Below, in pieces: positions 8,280 through 19,408 of a DNA stretch of 64,000 nt. The DNA is taken from positions 124,001 through 188,000 of the forward strand of contig NZ_JBBEOG010000002.1 in assembly GCF_037860835.1 (NCBI RefSeq), read 5' to 3'. Under the pieces are notes generated by a model. That model had not been told where the DNA came from. It worked only from the letters and a program-made list of their open reading frames with translations, and searched no databases. A program made the position numbers and the translations under genes. This DNA comes from Aquipuribacter nitratireducens (GTDB lineage Bacteria > Actinomycetota > Actinomycetes > Actinomycetales > JBBAYJ01). The first letter of the stretch is position 1; every line of letters starts with the position of its first letter.

Positions 8280-8897
8280 GTGAGCCGCACCGCACGTGCC
8301 GTGACCGGGTCCGTCCTGGCCGGCGTCCTCCTCCTCGTCGCGATGGTCGCCGGGGTCCTCGCCGGCACGACGGGGGGTGGGGTCGACCGGTTCCTCGGCG
8401 AGGTGATGGCCGAGGATCTCTCCGGTTCCGCGCAGGCGGAGGTCCTCGACGTCGACGACGAGTTCGACCCGACGTGGCCGACGGTCGACGTCCGCTTCAC
8501 GACCGACGACGGTGAGGTCGTCGTCACGTACGTGGACTGGGAGTGGAGCGACGAGGTGCCGGAGGTCGGCGACACGGTCGAGGTCGCCTACGACCCGCTC
8601 GACCCGGAGTGGGCGTTCGCAGCGGACGACCCGTACGTCGACGGGGCCGCGGGCGGGACGCCGTCGTCCCCGGCGGATTCTGTCGTCGCGCGCGCCGCGG
8701 GCCTCGTCGCGCTCGGCGCCCTCGGGGCCGTGGTCCTCGTCGCGGTCCTCACCGTGGTGGCGGTCGCGACGGCACCGGCGAGGACGGTGGCGGCGCCCCC
8801 GGCCGGGCCCTTCCCCGTGGCCGCGGACCCGTACCGGCCGGTGGGACCGCGTCCCGCTCCCGGGCCGCGGGACCGGGACTGGGCGTCCCCGTCCTGA
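8280..8897 (+). CDS. membrane protein resembling DUF3592 proteins
   Basis: 205 residues with a helix at about 8-30 (VTGSVLAGVLLLVAMVAGVLAG), an extracytoplasmic beta-rich segment (AQAEVLDVDDEFDPTWPTVDVRFTTDDGEVVVTYVDW then GDTVEVAYDPLDPEWAF), a second helix near 137-163 and a proline-rich tail. The pattern of an extracellular domain ending in EVAYDPxDP between two helices is that of DUF3592-like proteins, whose function is unknown. GTG start with a -10 hexamer five bases upstream and no ribosome binding site, so a leaderless message is likely. Divergent from the flavoenzyme gene by 56 bases. Confidence 0.7.
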   Translation: MSRTARAVTGSVLAGVLLLVAMVAGVLAGTTGGGVDRFLGEVMAEDLSGSAQAEVLDVDDEFDPTWPTVDVRFTTDDGEVVVTYVDWEWSDEVPEVGDTVEVAYDPLDPEWAFAADDPYVDGAAGGTPSSPADSVVARAAGLVALGALGAVVLVAVLTVVAVATAPARTVAAPPAGPFPVAADPYRPVGPRPAPGPRDRDWASPS

Positions 8898-8933
8898 CGA
8901 GACGTCGCGCGGGCGACGTGCGAGCGTGGGGGT

Positions 8934-9395
8934 ATGTCCGGATCGCCCCGCCCCGTCCGTGCTGTCGTCCTGCTCGCCGCCCTGTCGCTGGTGCTGCTCC
9001 CCGGCTGCGTGAGCGACCGGCTGCCCGACGAGGGGCCGCAGGGCGCCGTGACGGCGGGGCCGCCGCCCGAGGACACCTCGGCGGGGGAGACGGCCGAGCC
9101 GATCGACCCGACCGGGGCGCCCGAGACGACCGACGCGACCGGGGCGGGCGAGGCGACCGGCGCGGCGGGGGACGCGCTGGCGCCGTGCGAGGCGGCGCTC
9201 GCCGAGGGCGGCGACCGGATCTCGGACGCGTTCGACGCGTGCGAGACGTACGAGGAGTTCCGCGACGCGGCCGCGTCCTACCCGGACGCGCTCGACGGCA
9301 ACCAGCCCGACATCTTCGTCTTCGACCGGTGCGAGAGCCTGCCCGCCGTCCAGGGCTCCGCGCTGTGCGAGGACATCGAGCAGGAGGGCGGCTGA
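8934..9395 (+). CDS. putative lipoprotein of unknown function
   Basis: 153 residues, unrecognised. A basic start (MSGSPRPVR), hydrophobic core and lipobox LLPGC give a type II signal with the anchor cysteine near residue 25. A low-complexity acidic/threonine linker with repeated ATGA and TTDATGAGEATGA stretches follows to about residue 80. The C-terminal domain has several cysteines (CEAALAEGG, CETYEEF, CESLPAVQGSALC), suggesting disulfides in an exported fold. A gggg run precedes the ATG. Ends 13 bases before the convergent sigma-factor gene. Confidence 0.7.
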   Translation: MSGSPRPVRAVVLLAALSLVLLPGCVSDRLPDEGPQGAVTAGPPPEDTSAGETAEPIDPTGAPETTDATGAGEATGAAGDALAPCEAALAEGGDRISDAFDACETYEEFRDAAASYPDALDGNQPDIFVFDRCESLPAVQGSALCEDIEQEGG

Positions 9396-9408
9396 GCCGG
9401 CGCCCGGC

Positions 9409-10692
9409 TCACCCGGGCAGCGCGTCGCGACGCGCGAGGAGGAACATCCGCTCGTGCGCGTTGCCGGTGAGCGCGGCGGCCCGGTCGTACTCCCGCCTCG
9501 CCTCCGCGGTACGGCCCAGCTCGCGGAGCAGGTGCGCCCGGACGGCGTGCCCGTACGGGTAGGTGTCCGGGACGCCCGACTCGTCGACGGCGGTGAGCGC
9601 CGCCCGCGCCCCGTCGACCTCGGCCAGGGCGACCGCGCGGTTGAGCGCGACGACCGGGGTCGGCCAGACGTGCAGGAGCCGGTCGTAGAGGCCGAGGAGC
9701 TCCTCCCAGTCGGTGCCCGCGTAGTCCGGGGCCGTCGCGTGGCAGGCGGCGATCGCCGCCTGCAGGGCGAACCGGCCGGGCGGGCGCGCCCGCAGCGCCC
9801 GCCGCACGAGCCGGTCGGCCTCGGCGACGACGTCGCCGTCCCACAGCGACCGGTCCTGCTCGGCGAGGAGCAGCAGCCGCCCGTCCGGGCCCTGGCGAGC
9901 GCGCCGCCGGGCCCAGGTCAGCAGCACCAGGGCGTGGACGGCGAGGACCTCGGGCTCGTCGGGCATGAGCCCGGCCAGGGCGCCCGTCAGCTCGCGCGCC
10001 CGCAGCAGGAGGTCCTCCCGGACCACGTCCTCGCCGACCGGCGCCGTGTGCGCGGCGGTCAGCAGCAGGTGGACGACCGAGAGGACGGTGTCGAGGCGGT
10101 CGGGCAGCTCGGCGCCGGTCGGGACGCGGAAGGGGACGCCGGCCGCGGCGATCTTCTTCTTCGCCCGGGTGACGCGTGCGGCCACCGTGGCCTCCTGCAC
10201 GAGCAGGAGGCGCGCGGTCTCGGCGGTCGTGAGCCCGCAGACGAGGCGGGCCGTCAGCGCGACCTGGGCGTCCCGGGCGAGGGACGGGTGGCAGCACGTG
10301 AAGAGGAGCCGGAGCAGGTCGCTGCCGAACACCGCGGGCACCTCCCTGCCGGCCTCCCGGTCGACGTCGTCGCCGACCTCCGTGAGCACGTCGTCGGTCG
10401 CCTCGGGGACCACGAGCAGGGGGAGACGGCGCGCGAGACCGGCGCGGCGGCGCAGCTGGTCGAGGGCACGCCGCCGCGCCGCGGTGACGAGCCACCCGAC
10501 CGGGTTGGTGGGGACCCCGTCGTGGCGCCACCGCTCGGCGGCCTGCGCGAACGCCTCGGCGGCGGCGTCCTCGGCGAGATCGAGGTCGCGGACGGTCCGG
10601 GCGACGGCCGCGACGACGACGGACCACGACCCGCGGTGGGCCCGGTCCAGCGCGTCGTCGGCCGCCGCCGCGGTCGCCGGTGGGCCGGTCAG
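9409..10692 (-). CDS. ECF42-type RNA polymerase sigma factor with C-terminal extension
   Basis: Extracytoplasmic-function sigma factor of the group with a large C-terminal TPR-like domain (DUF6596 type). Region 2 reads DLAEDAAAEAFAQAAERWRHDGVPTNPVGWLVTAARRRALDQLRRRAG; the family landmark SDLLRLLFTCCHPSLARDAQVALTARLVCGLTTAEIARLL-like region follows; the rest (ALQAAIAACHATAPDYAGTDWEELLGLYDRLL, PVVALNRAVALAEVDG) is the TPR part. It follows the YCII gene directly. The start is unclear: no ATG or GTG lies in frame near the expected N-terminus, and the best candidate is a CTG at 10692 overlapping the YCII stop. In this group the extension, not an anti-sigma factor, is thought to control activity. 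Confidence 0.88.
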   Translation of the reverse strand: MTGPPATAAAADDALDRAHRGSWSVVVAAVARTVRDLDLAEDAAAEAFAQAAERWRHDGVPTNPVGWLVTAARRRALDQLRRRAGLARRLPLLVVPEATDDVLTEVGDDVDREAGREVPAVFGSDLLRLLFTCCHPSLARDAQVALTARLVCGLTTAETARLLLVQEATVAARVTRAKKKIAAAGVPFRVPTGAELPDRLDTVLSVVHLLLTAAHTAPVGEDVVREDLLLRARELTGALAGLMPDEPEVLAVHALVLLTWARRRARQGPDGRLLLLAEQDRSLWDGDVVAEADRLVRRALRARPPGRFALQAAIAACHATAPDYAGTDWEELLGLYDRLLHVWPTPVVALNRAVALAEVDGARAALTAVDESGVPDTYPYGHAVRAHLLRELGRTAEARREYDRAAALTGNAHERMFLLARRDALPG

Positions 10693-11030
10693 TCGAACTC
10701 CATGACCGGACGCACCTCGACCCCGCCGGCACCGGCAGGGCAGAGACGGGCGATCTCGATGGCGTGGTCGAGGTCGCGGGCGTCGATGACGTAGTAGCCG
10801 CCGAGCGCCTCCTTCGACTCGAGGAACGGGCCGTCGCTCAGCTCGCCGCCGCGGATCGTCGTCGCCGTCGACGTGGGGTGCAGGGCCTCGCCGCCGACGA
10901 TGGTGCCGCCGTGCTCGCCGACGGCCGCCGAGAACGCCTCGTGCTCCGCCATGGACGCCTGCCACTCCTCGGGCGTCGCGTCGACGTACTTCGTCTCGTC
11001 CTCGTAGATCAGGACCAGGTACTTGGCCAT
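10689..11030 (-). CDS. YCII/DGPF-domain protein, partner of the ECF42 sigma factor
   Basis: 113-residue protein with the DGPF fold: MAKYLVLIYEDETKY, ATPEEWQASMAEHEAF, and the defining GGELSDGPFLESKEALGGYYVIDARDLDHAIEIA. Such proteins are almost always encoded beside ECF42 sigma factors and are presumed part of the same signalling unit, though the ligand or reaction is unknown. ATG preceded by ggaggccacc. Its TGA overlaps the presumed start of the sigma factor, so the pair should be co-translated. Confidence 0.9.
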   Translation of the reverse strand: MAKYLVLIYEDETKYVDATPEEWQASMAEHEAFSAAVGEHGGTIVGGEALHPTSTATTIRGGELSDGPFLESKEALGGYYVIDARDLDHAIEIARLCPAGAGGVEVRPVMEFD

Positions 11031-11107
11031 GGTGGCCTCCTCCGGGATGGGTGGGTCGGACACCATGCTGTCGCTCGGGACCGGCCGGGATCGACAGCCG
11101 GCGGCGA

Positions 11108-12193
11108 CTACGTCTCGATCCGGTTGCCGTCCTCGTCCCAGTGGGCGGCGACCTTCTTGCTCGGCTGCACCCGCGGCGGCTCGCCCGGCATCTTCGGGTA
11201 GTCCGGCGGGAAGTTGAGCTCGCCGCCGGGCAGCGTCTCCCACAGCTCGAGCAGCGGCTCGAGCGCGAAGGCCTCGTCGTCCATGCCGGCCCACGGGTCG
11301 CCGCGCCCGGCGAGCAGCGCCGGCACCGTGGCGAGGGTGAGGCGCGCCGGGTCGTCGAGGTCGGCGAGCTCGTCCCACGTGAGCGGTGTGCTGACCGGTG
11401 CACCGGGCCGGGCCCGCAGGCTCCACGCGCTGGCGATGGTGCGGTCGCGGTTGTTCTGGTTGTAGTCGAGGAACACGCGCTCGCCGCGCTCCTCCTTCCA
11501 CCACGCCGTCGTCACCTGGTCGTCGCGGCGCTCGAGCAGGCGGCCCAGGCCGATGGCGGCGTGGCGCACGTCCTCGAAGGAGTACCGCGGCTGGATGCGG
11601 ACGTAGACGTGGACGCCGCGGTTGCCGCTCGTCTTGCAGAAGCCGGTGAGCCCGAGCTCGGCGAGCAGGTCGCGGGTCAGCAGCGCCACGCGGCGCGCGT
11701 CGGCGAAGCCGGTGCCGGGCTGCGGGTCGAGGTCGAGCCGGAGCTCGTCCGGGTGGTCGACGTCGGGGCGTCGCACCGGCCACGGGTGGAACGTGAGGGC
11801 GCCCATCTGCGCCGCCCACACGAGGGCGGCGGGCTCGGTGGGGCACAGCTCGTCGGCGGGGCGTCCGCTGGGGAAGGTGATCCGGACCGTCTCGACGAAG
11901 TCGGGCGCACCCCTCGGCAACCGCTTCTGGTAGAAGCCGTCGCCCTCCCGGTCCTGCGGGCCGGTCGCCAGACGCATGCCCTCGCGCCAGCCGTCCGGCC
12001 AGCGCTCCATGGCCGTCGGCCGCTCCCCGACGGCCCGCAGCATCGCCTCACCGACCGTGGCGAAGTACTCGCACACCTCGAGCTTCGTGACGGCCGGGGT
12101 GCGGTCGGTGGCCTCGTACACGACGCGGTCCGGGCTCGTCACGCGGACCTCCCGGTCGCCTGCCTGCACCGTCGCGGCCGGGGCCTTCGCCAT
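11108..12193 (-). CDS. LigD-type polymerase/primase domain protein (non-homologous end joining)
   Basis: Stand-alone archaeo-eukaryotic primase-superfamily polymerase homologous to the polymerase domain of LigD, 361 residues. It fills gaps at double-strand breaks with ribo- or deoxyribonucleotides before ligation. Seen: LRLDLDPQPGTGFADARRVA, whose DLD aspartates bind metal; GFCKTSGNRGVHVYVRI, the nucleotide-binding SGNRGxH; and FLDYNQNNRDRTIASAWSLRARPGAPVSTPLTWDEL. ATG start at 12193. Divergent from the ATP-dependent ligase gene by 69 bases, a typical actinobacterial arrangement in which polymerase and ligase are separate proteins. No ku gene is in the window. Confidence 0.92.
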   Translation of the reverse strand: MAKAPAATVQAGDREVRVTSPDRVVYEATDRTPAVTKLEVCEYFATVGEAMLRAVGERPTAMERWPDGWREGMRLATGPQDREGDGFYQKRLPRGAPDFVETVRITFPSGRPADELCPTEPAALVWAAQMGALTFHPWPVRRPDVDHPDELRLDLDPQPGTGFADARRVALLTRDLLAELGLTGFCKTSGNRGVHVYVRIQPRYSFEDVRHAAIGLGRLLERRDDQVTTAWWKEERGERVFLDYNQNNRDRTIASAWSLRARPGAPVSTPLTWDELADLDDPARLTLATVPALLAGRGDPWAGMDDEAFALEPLLELWETLPGGELNFPPDYPKMPGEPPRVQPSKKVAAHWDEDGNRIET

Positions 12194-13337
12194 GCGGCCA
12201 CCGTAGGCCCGCCGCCCGTCAGTCGGGTGCTTCTGTCGGGGGTGGGGCGGCAGACTGCCGCCGTGGACCTGCCTGTCATGCCGCCCGTCAAGCCGATGCT
12301 CGCGAAGCCCGGCGACGGCATCCCGCCCGGTCACCTCTACGAGCCGAAGTGGGACGGCTTCCGGGCGATCGTGTTCCGCGACGGCGACGAGGTCGTCATC
12401 GGCAGCCGCAACGAGCGGCCTCTCACCCGCTACTTCCCGGACGTCGTGGCCGCGGTCCTCGACGCGTTCCCGGAGCGTGCGGTCGTCGACGGGGAGGTCG
12501 TCGTCGCCGACACCGCCCGCAACCGGCTCGACTTCGAGGCGCTCCAGCAGCGCATCCACCCCGCCGACAGCCGCGTCCGGCTGCTCGCGGAGCAGACGCC
12601 CGCGGCGTTCGTCGCGTTCGACCTGCTCGCGCTCGGCGACGAGGACCTCACCCAGCGACCCTTCGCCGAGCGCCGCGAGCGGCTCGAGCAGGTGCTGCCC
12701 GCCGACCACCCGTCCGTCCACGTCACGCCCGCCACGAGCGACGAGGCCGAGGCCGCCCGCTGGTTCGAGGTCTTCGAGGGGGCGGGCCTCGACGGGCTCG
12801 TCGCGAAGAAGCCGGACCTGCGCTACCAGCCGGACAAGCGCGTCATGACGAAGGTGAAGCACGTGCGGACCGCCGACTGCGTCGTCGCGGGCTACCGGGT
12901 CCACAAGTCCGGTCCCGACGCGCTCGGCTCGCTCCTGCTCGGGCTGTACGACGACGACGGGACGCTGCAGAGCGTCGGCGTCTGCGGCAGCTTCACGATG
13001 GCGCGGCGGCGCGAGCTCCTGCAGGAGATGCAGGAGCTCGTGACGGACCTCGACGAGCACCCGTGGAACTGGGCGGCGCACGAGGCGGGGGAGCGCACGC
13101 CCCGCAAGAACGAGCAGAGCCGCTGGAACGCCGGCAAGGACCTGTCGTTCGTCCCGTTGCGGCCCGAGCAGGTGGTCGAGGTCCGCTACGACTACATGGA
13201 GGGGACCCGGTTCCGGCACACGACGCAGCTCGTGCGGTGGCGCCCGGACCGGGAGCCGCGCAGCTGCACGTACGACCAGCTGGAGACCCCGGTCCGCTTC
13301 GACCTCACCGACGTCCTCACAGGGCCGGGTGTGACGA

Positions 13338-13375
13338 CGGAGCCCCGCCCTGCCGGTCGGCAGGACGGGGCTCCG
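13338..13375. terminator. hairpin terminator, probably bidirectional
   Basis: Eighteen-base arms at 13338-13355 and 13358-13375 (CGGAGCCCCGCCCTGCCG against its complement, one mismatch) make a very strong hairpin between the convergent ligase and nuclease genes. There is no U-run, as is common at high GC. It lies inside the extended ligase reading frame. Confidence 0.75.
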
Positions 13376-13398
13376 TCGGTTCGTCGCGCGGGGCGCGA

Positions 13399-16140
<2,742 letters not shown>

Positions 16141-16175
16141 GAAGGGGTCCTTCCCGGTCGTCCGTTGACCTGTCG

Positions 16176-16197
16176 AACCTAGGCCGACGGGGTGAAC
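16176..16197 (-). promoter_or_regulatory. promoter region with PHO-box-like half site of the nuclease gene
   Basis: On the minus strand GTTCACCCCGT (16197-16187) matches the PhoP direct-repeat unit well, and TAGGTT (16181-16176) is a good -10 five bases further on. The next unit upstream is poor, so only one half site is convincing. Phosphate control is inferred because secreted nucleases often belong to the Pho regulon. Confidence 0.35.
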
Positions 16198-16264
16198 GGA
16201 GGCTAGACATCGCTCGAAGCCGTCGTGAAACCGGCGGAGCGGCGCCGCCCGCCCGCGCGCGACA

Positions 16265-16270
16265 TAGTCT
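16265..16270 (+). promoter_or_regulatory. -10 hexamer TAGTCT of a leaderless promoter for yaaA
   Basis: TAGTCT is followed by eight bases and then the GTG start at 16279. No ribosome binding site is present, so the message is probably leaderless. Confidence 0.45.
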
Positions 16271-16278
16271 CCGGGACC

Positions 16279-17067
16279 GTGCTCCTGCTCCTCCCGCCCT
16301 CGCAGGGCAAGTCGCCCGCACCCCGGCGCTCGCGACCGGTCGACCTCGCCTCCCTCAGCCGGCCGGGGCTCACCGGCGCCCGCGACCACGTCCTCGACGC
16401 GCTCGCCGCGGTCAGCGCCCGGGCCGACGCCCGCGACGTCCTCGGGGTCGGCGCCTCCCTCGCCGCGGAGGTCGAGCGCAACACGCGCGTGCGCACCGAG
16501 CCGGCCGCCGACGTCACCCGGGTCTACACCGGGGTCCTCTTCGCCGCCGCCGACCTCGCCGGACTCCGGGACCCGATGAGTCCCACGGCCCGGCGGCGCG
16601 CCCGCCGGCACGTCGTCGTCCTGTCGGGGTTGTGGGGTGCGCTCGCCCCGGGCGACCGGGTGCCCGCCTACCGGCTGTCGATGGGCACCGACCTGCCGGG
16701 CGCGGGCCCGCTCGCGGCCTTCTGGCGCCCGCACCTGCAGCGCGAGCTCGCGCCCGCCGCCGACGGTCTCGTCGTCGACTGCCGTTCCGCGGAGTACGCG
16801 GTCGCGTGGCGGCCCGCCCGTGGGGCGGAGGACCGCCACGTCACCGTCCGCGTGCTGTCCAGCGGGGCGGTCGTCTCCCACCACGCGAAGCACGCCCGGG
16901 GGGAGCTCGTCGGTCACCTCCTGCGCCGCGACGGCCGGGTCCCGGGCACACCGGACGCGCTGGCCCGCGCGGCCGCCGAGCGGTGGGGACGAGAGGCGGT
17001 CGAGCTCGTCCGGAGCGGACGCGGGTGGCGCCTCGACGTGGAGACCGGGCCCGTCGCCCTCAGGTGA
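16279..17067 (+). CDS. yaaA: YaaA family peroxide-stress protein (DUF328)
   Basis: 262-residue protein of the YaaA family, which in E. coli lowers intracellular iron during peroxide stress and binds DNA. Seen: the N-terminal LLLLPPSQGKSPAPR, TRVYTGVLF, VVVLSGLWGALAPGDRVPAYRLSMGTDLPG, DCRSAEYA and VSHHAKHARGELVGHLL, all in family order. The GTG at 16279 is chosen because it gives the family N-terminus and sits eight bases after TAGTCT. Stands between the divergent nuclease gene and a c-di-GMP gene with no obvious functional link, although the aldO-like oxidase elsewhere in the window would produce peroxide. Confidence 0.9.
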   Translation: MLLLLPPSQGKSPAPRRSRPVDLASLSRPGLTGARDHVLDALAAVSARADARDVLGVGASLAAEVERNTRVRTEPAADVTRVYTGVLFAAADLAGLRDPMSPTARRRARRHVVVLSGLWGALAPGDRVPAYRLSMGTDLPGAGPLAAFWRPHLQRELAPAADGLVVDCRSAEYAVAWRPARGAEDRHVTVRVLSSGAVVSHHAKHARGELVGHLLRRDGRVPGTPDALARAAAERWGREAVELVRSGRGWRLDVETGPVALR

Positions 17068-17115
17068 CAGCCGGTCCGTGCCGACTTCCTGGGAGCCGTC
17101 GGAGAGGACCTGCCC

Positions 17116-19017
17116 ATGCCGCCCCACGCGAGCGCGCCCTCCGGGGTGAGCCAGCGCGAGATGGGGCGCGCCCTCGGGTGGCTGTACGTGGCCGGGGCGA
17201 CCCTGGCCGTGCTGTGGAGCCTCCTCCCGCACCCCGGCGACGCGGGCGACCCGGTCGTGCTCGCCATGGCGGCGTGCGCCGCCGCACTGGGCGCGGCCCT
17301 CGCCGCCGGGGCGGCGGACCGCGCGTCGGAGCGCGCCATCCACTGCGTCCTCGTCGTCATCCAGGTCGTCATCACCGTCGCCTTCGTCGCGGTCGGCATG
17401 GCGGGGGGAGCGGACAACGACATCCGCCTCTTCTACCTGTGGGCGACACCCTTCGCCGCGTTCTTCTTCTCGCCCCGGGGCGCGCTGCGGCACAGCGCGT
17501 GGACCGTCCTCTGCCTCACCGTGGCGCTCGCGGGCCTGCCGGTCGACCCCGGCACGAAGCTGCGGGTGTGGCTCACGACGGTGGGGGCGCTGGCCGCCGT
17601 CGGGCTCCTCGTCGGCACGGCGGCGGCACGGGTGCGGGCCGCGCTCGCCCGGCTCCAGCACACCGCGTGGCACGACGGCCTGTCCGGGCTGGCGAACCGC
17701 GGGCTGTTCGCCCGACGCCTCGAGGAGGCGCTGACGGCCCGCGACCGTGACGGTGGCTCCGTGCACGTGCTGCTCGTCGACCTCGACCGGTTCAAGCACG
17801 TCAACGACACGTACGGCCACCACGCCGGCGACGCCGTCGTCGTGGCCGTCTCCGGGCGGTTGGCCGAGCGCTTCCGACGGACCGTGACGGTGGCGCGGAT
17901 GGGCGGCGACGAGTTCGCGCTCGTCGCGCGCAGCCCCTACGGCGCCCGCCCGCGCACTGCCGACCCCCACCTCACCGCCGTCCTCGCTCGGCTCGCAGAC
18001 GTCTGGCGCGAGCCGGTCGTGCTCCCGGGAGGCGACGTGCTGCGCCTGTCCGCGACCGTCGGCGTCGCGAGCGCGAGCGGGCCCGGCGCCGACGCGGGCA
18101 CCCTGCTGCGCGACGCCGACGTCGCGCTGTACCGCGCGAAGCAGGACGCCCGTGGCAGCGTCCGGATGTTCGACGCCGACCTCCGGGTCGCGGTCGAGCG
18201 GCGCGTGTCCGTCGACCGGGAGCTCGCCGGCGCGATGGAGCGCGGCGAGCTCGACGTCGTCTACCAGCCGGTCGTCGACCTGGGCGACGGGCGCACGCGG
18301 CACGCCGAGGCGCTCGTCCGCTGGACCAGCCCCGTCCTCGGGGCCGTGTCCCCGGCCGAGTTCGTGCCGATCGCGGAGGACAACGGGCTCGTCGTCGCCA
18401 TCGGCCGCTTCGTCCTCGACCGTGCCATGGCCGACCTCGCGCGCTGGCGCGCAGCGGGCGTCGTCGACGACGACTTCGGTGTCGCCGTCAACGTCTCCGC
18501 CCGCCAGCTCGAGCCGTGCTTCGTCGACACGGTCACGGGGCTCCTCGCCCGTCACGGCCTTCCCGCGGACCGCGTCCACCTCGAGGTGACGGAGTCGGTG
18601 CTCGTCGAGGACACCGCCCGCGCCGACGCCGTCCTCACCGCGCTGCGGGCCCTCGGCTCCCGGGTCGCCCTCGACGACTTCGGTACCGGCTGGTCGTCCC
18701 TGTCGTACCTGCAGCGCTTCCCCCTCGACACCCTCAAGGTCGACCGGTCGTTCGTCGCCGAGCTCGACGGTGACCGGTCCCGACCGGGACTGGTCGCCGC
18801 GGTCGTCGACCTCGCCCGGAGCCTCGGCATGGACGTCGTCGCGGAGGGCGTGGAGACCCCGCTGCAGGCGCAGCGGCTCCGGGCCATGGGCGTCCGCTGG
18901 GGACAGGGCTGGCTGTTCGCCCGGCCGCTGCCCGAGGCGGCCCTCGTCGCGCACCTCGCGGCCGGCCCGGCTGCGGTCGTGGCGGTGCCGGTCCCCCCGC
19001 CGCGCGTCGCGACCTGA
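17116..19017 (+). CDS. membrane GGDEF-EAL cyclic di-GMP enzyme
   Basis: 633 residues. An N-terminal membrane sensor of about five or six helices (residues 20-172) leads into a GGDEF domain (DGLSGLANRGLF, DLDRFKHVNDTYGHHAGDAVV, intact GGDEF at 263-267) and an EAL domain (VVYQPVVDLGDGRTRHAEALVRW with EAL at 398-400, NVSARQLE, LEVTESV, LDDFGTGWSSLSYLQRFPLDTLKVDRSFV, VAEGVE). Both active sites look complete, so the protein could make and hydrolyse c-di-GMP; which activity dominates cannot be read. ATG preceded by ggagaggac. The NYN gene follows 19 bases later on the same strand. Confidence 0.93.
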   Translation: MPPHASAPSGVSQREMGRALGWLYVAGATLAVLWSLLPHPGDAGDPVVLAMAACAAALGAALAAGAADRASERAIHCVLVVIQVVITVAFVAVGMAGGADNDIRLFYLWATPFAAFFFSPRGALRHSAWTVLCLTVALAGLPVDPGTKLRVWLTTVGALAAVGLLVGTAAARVRAALARLQHTAWHDGLSGLANRGLFARRLEEALTARDRDGGSVHVLLVDLDRFKHVNDTYGHHAGDAVVVAVSGRLAERFRRTVTVARMGGDEFALVARSPYGARPRTADPHLTAVLARLADVWREPVVLPGGDVLRLSATVGVASASGPGADAGTLLRDADVALYRAKQDARGSVRMFDADLRVAVERRVSVDRELAGAMERGELDVVYQPVVDLGDGRTRHAEALVRWTSPVLGAVSPAEFVPIAEDNGLVVAIGRFVLDRAMADLARWRAAGVVDDDFGVAVNVSARQLEPCFVDTVTGLLARHGLPADRVHLEVTESVLVEDTARADAVLTALRALGSRVALDDFGTGWSSLSYLQRFPLDTLKVDRSFVAELDGDRSRPGLVAAVVDLARSLGMDVVAEGVETPLQAQRLRAMGVRWGQGWLFARPLPEAALVAHLAAGPAAVVAVPVPPPRVAT

Positions 19018-19036
19018 GGCGCGGCACCCTGGCCGG

Positions 19037-19393
19037 GTGCTCGTCGTCGACGTCGCCAACATGGTGGGCAGCCGCCCCGACGGGTGGTGGCGCGACCGCT
19101 CCGGCGCCACCCGCCGCCTGCTCGAGAGGCTCGTCGCCGCCGAGCCGGCACTCGGACCGGTCGTCGCGGTCGTCGAGGGGGCCGCGCGCGACGTCGAGGT
19201 CCCCGACGAGGCCGCTGCGGCCGGCGTGACGGTCGTCCGCGCGTCCGGCAGCGGCGACGACGCCGTCGTGGCCGTCAGCGCCGAGCACCCCGGCGCGACC
19301 GTCGTGACGGCCGACCGGGGGCTGCGGGCACGGCTGGCTGCGGGGACACCCGTCGAGGGCCCGGGGCGGCTGCTCGGGCTCCTCGACGGGTGA
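19037..19393 (+). CDS. small NYN/PIN-fold protein, possible ribonuclease
   Basis: 118 residues: MLVVDVANMVGSRPDGWWRDRSGATRRLLERL, then VVAVVEGAARDV, ASGSGDDAVVAV and ATVVTADRGLRARL. The spaced acidic residues (D5 with N8, D in GSGDD, D in TADRGLR) follow the NYN/PIN nuclease pattern. Such proteins are often labelled NTP pyrophosphohydrolase in databases without evidence. GTG start with no ribosome binding site; a CACCCT hexamer six bases upstream suggests a leaderless message. Function beyond the fold is inference. Confidence 0.7.
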   Translation: MLVVDVANMVGSRPDGWWRDRSGATRRLLERLVAAEPALGPVVAVVEGAARDVEVPDEAAAAGVTVVRASGSGDDAVVAVSAEHPGATVVTADRGLRARLAAGTPVEGPGRLLGLLDG

Positions 19394-19408
19394 GGCGGCG
19401 CGCCGTCC

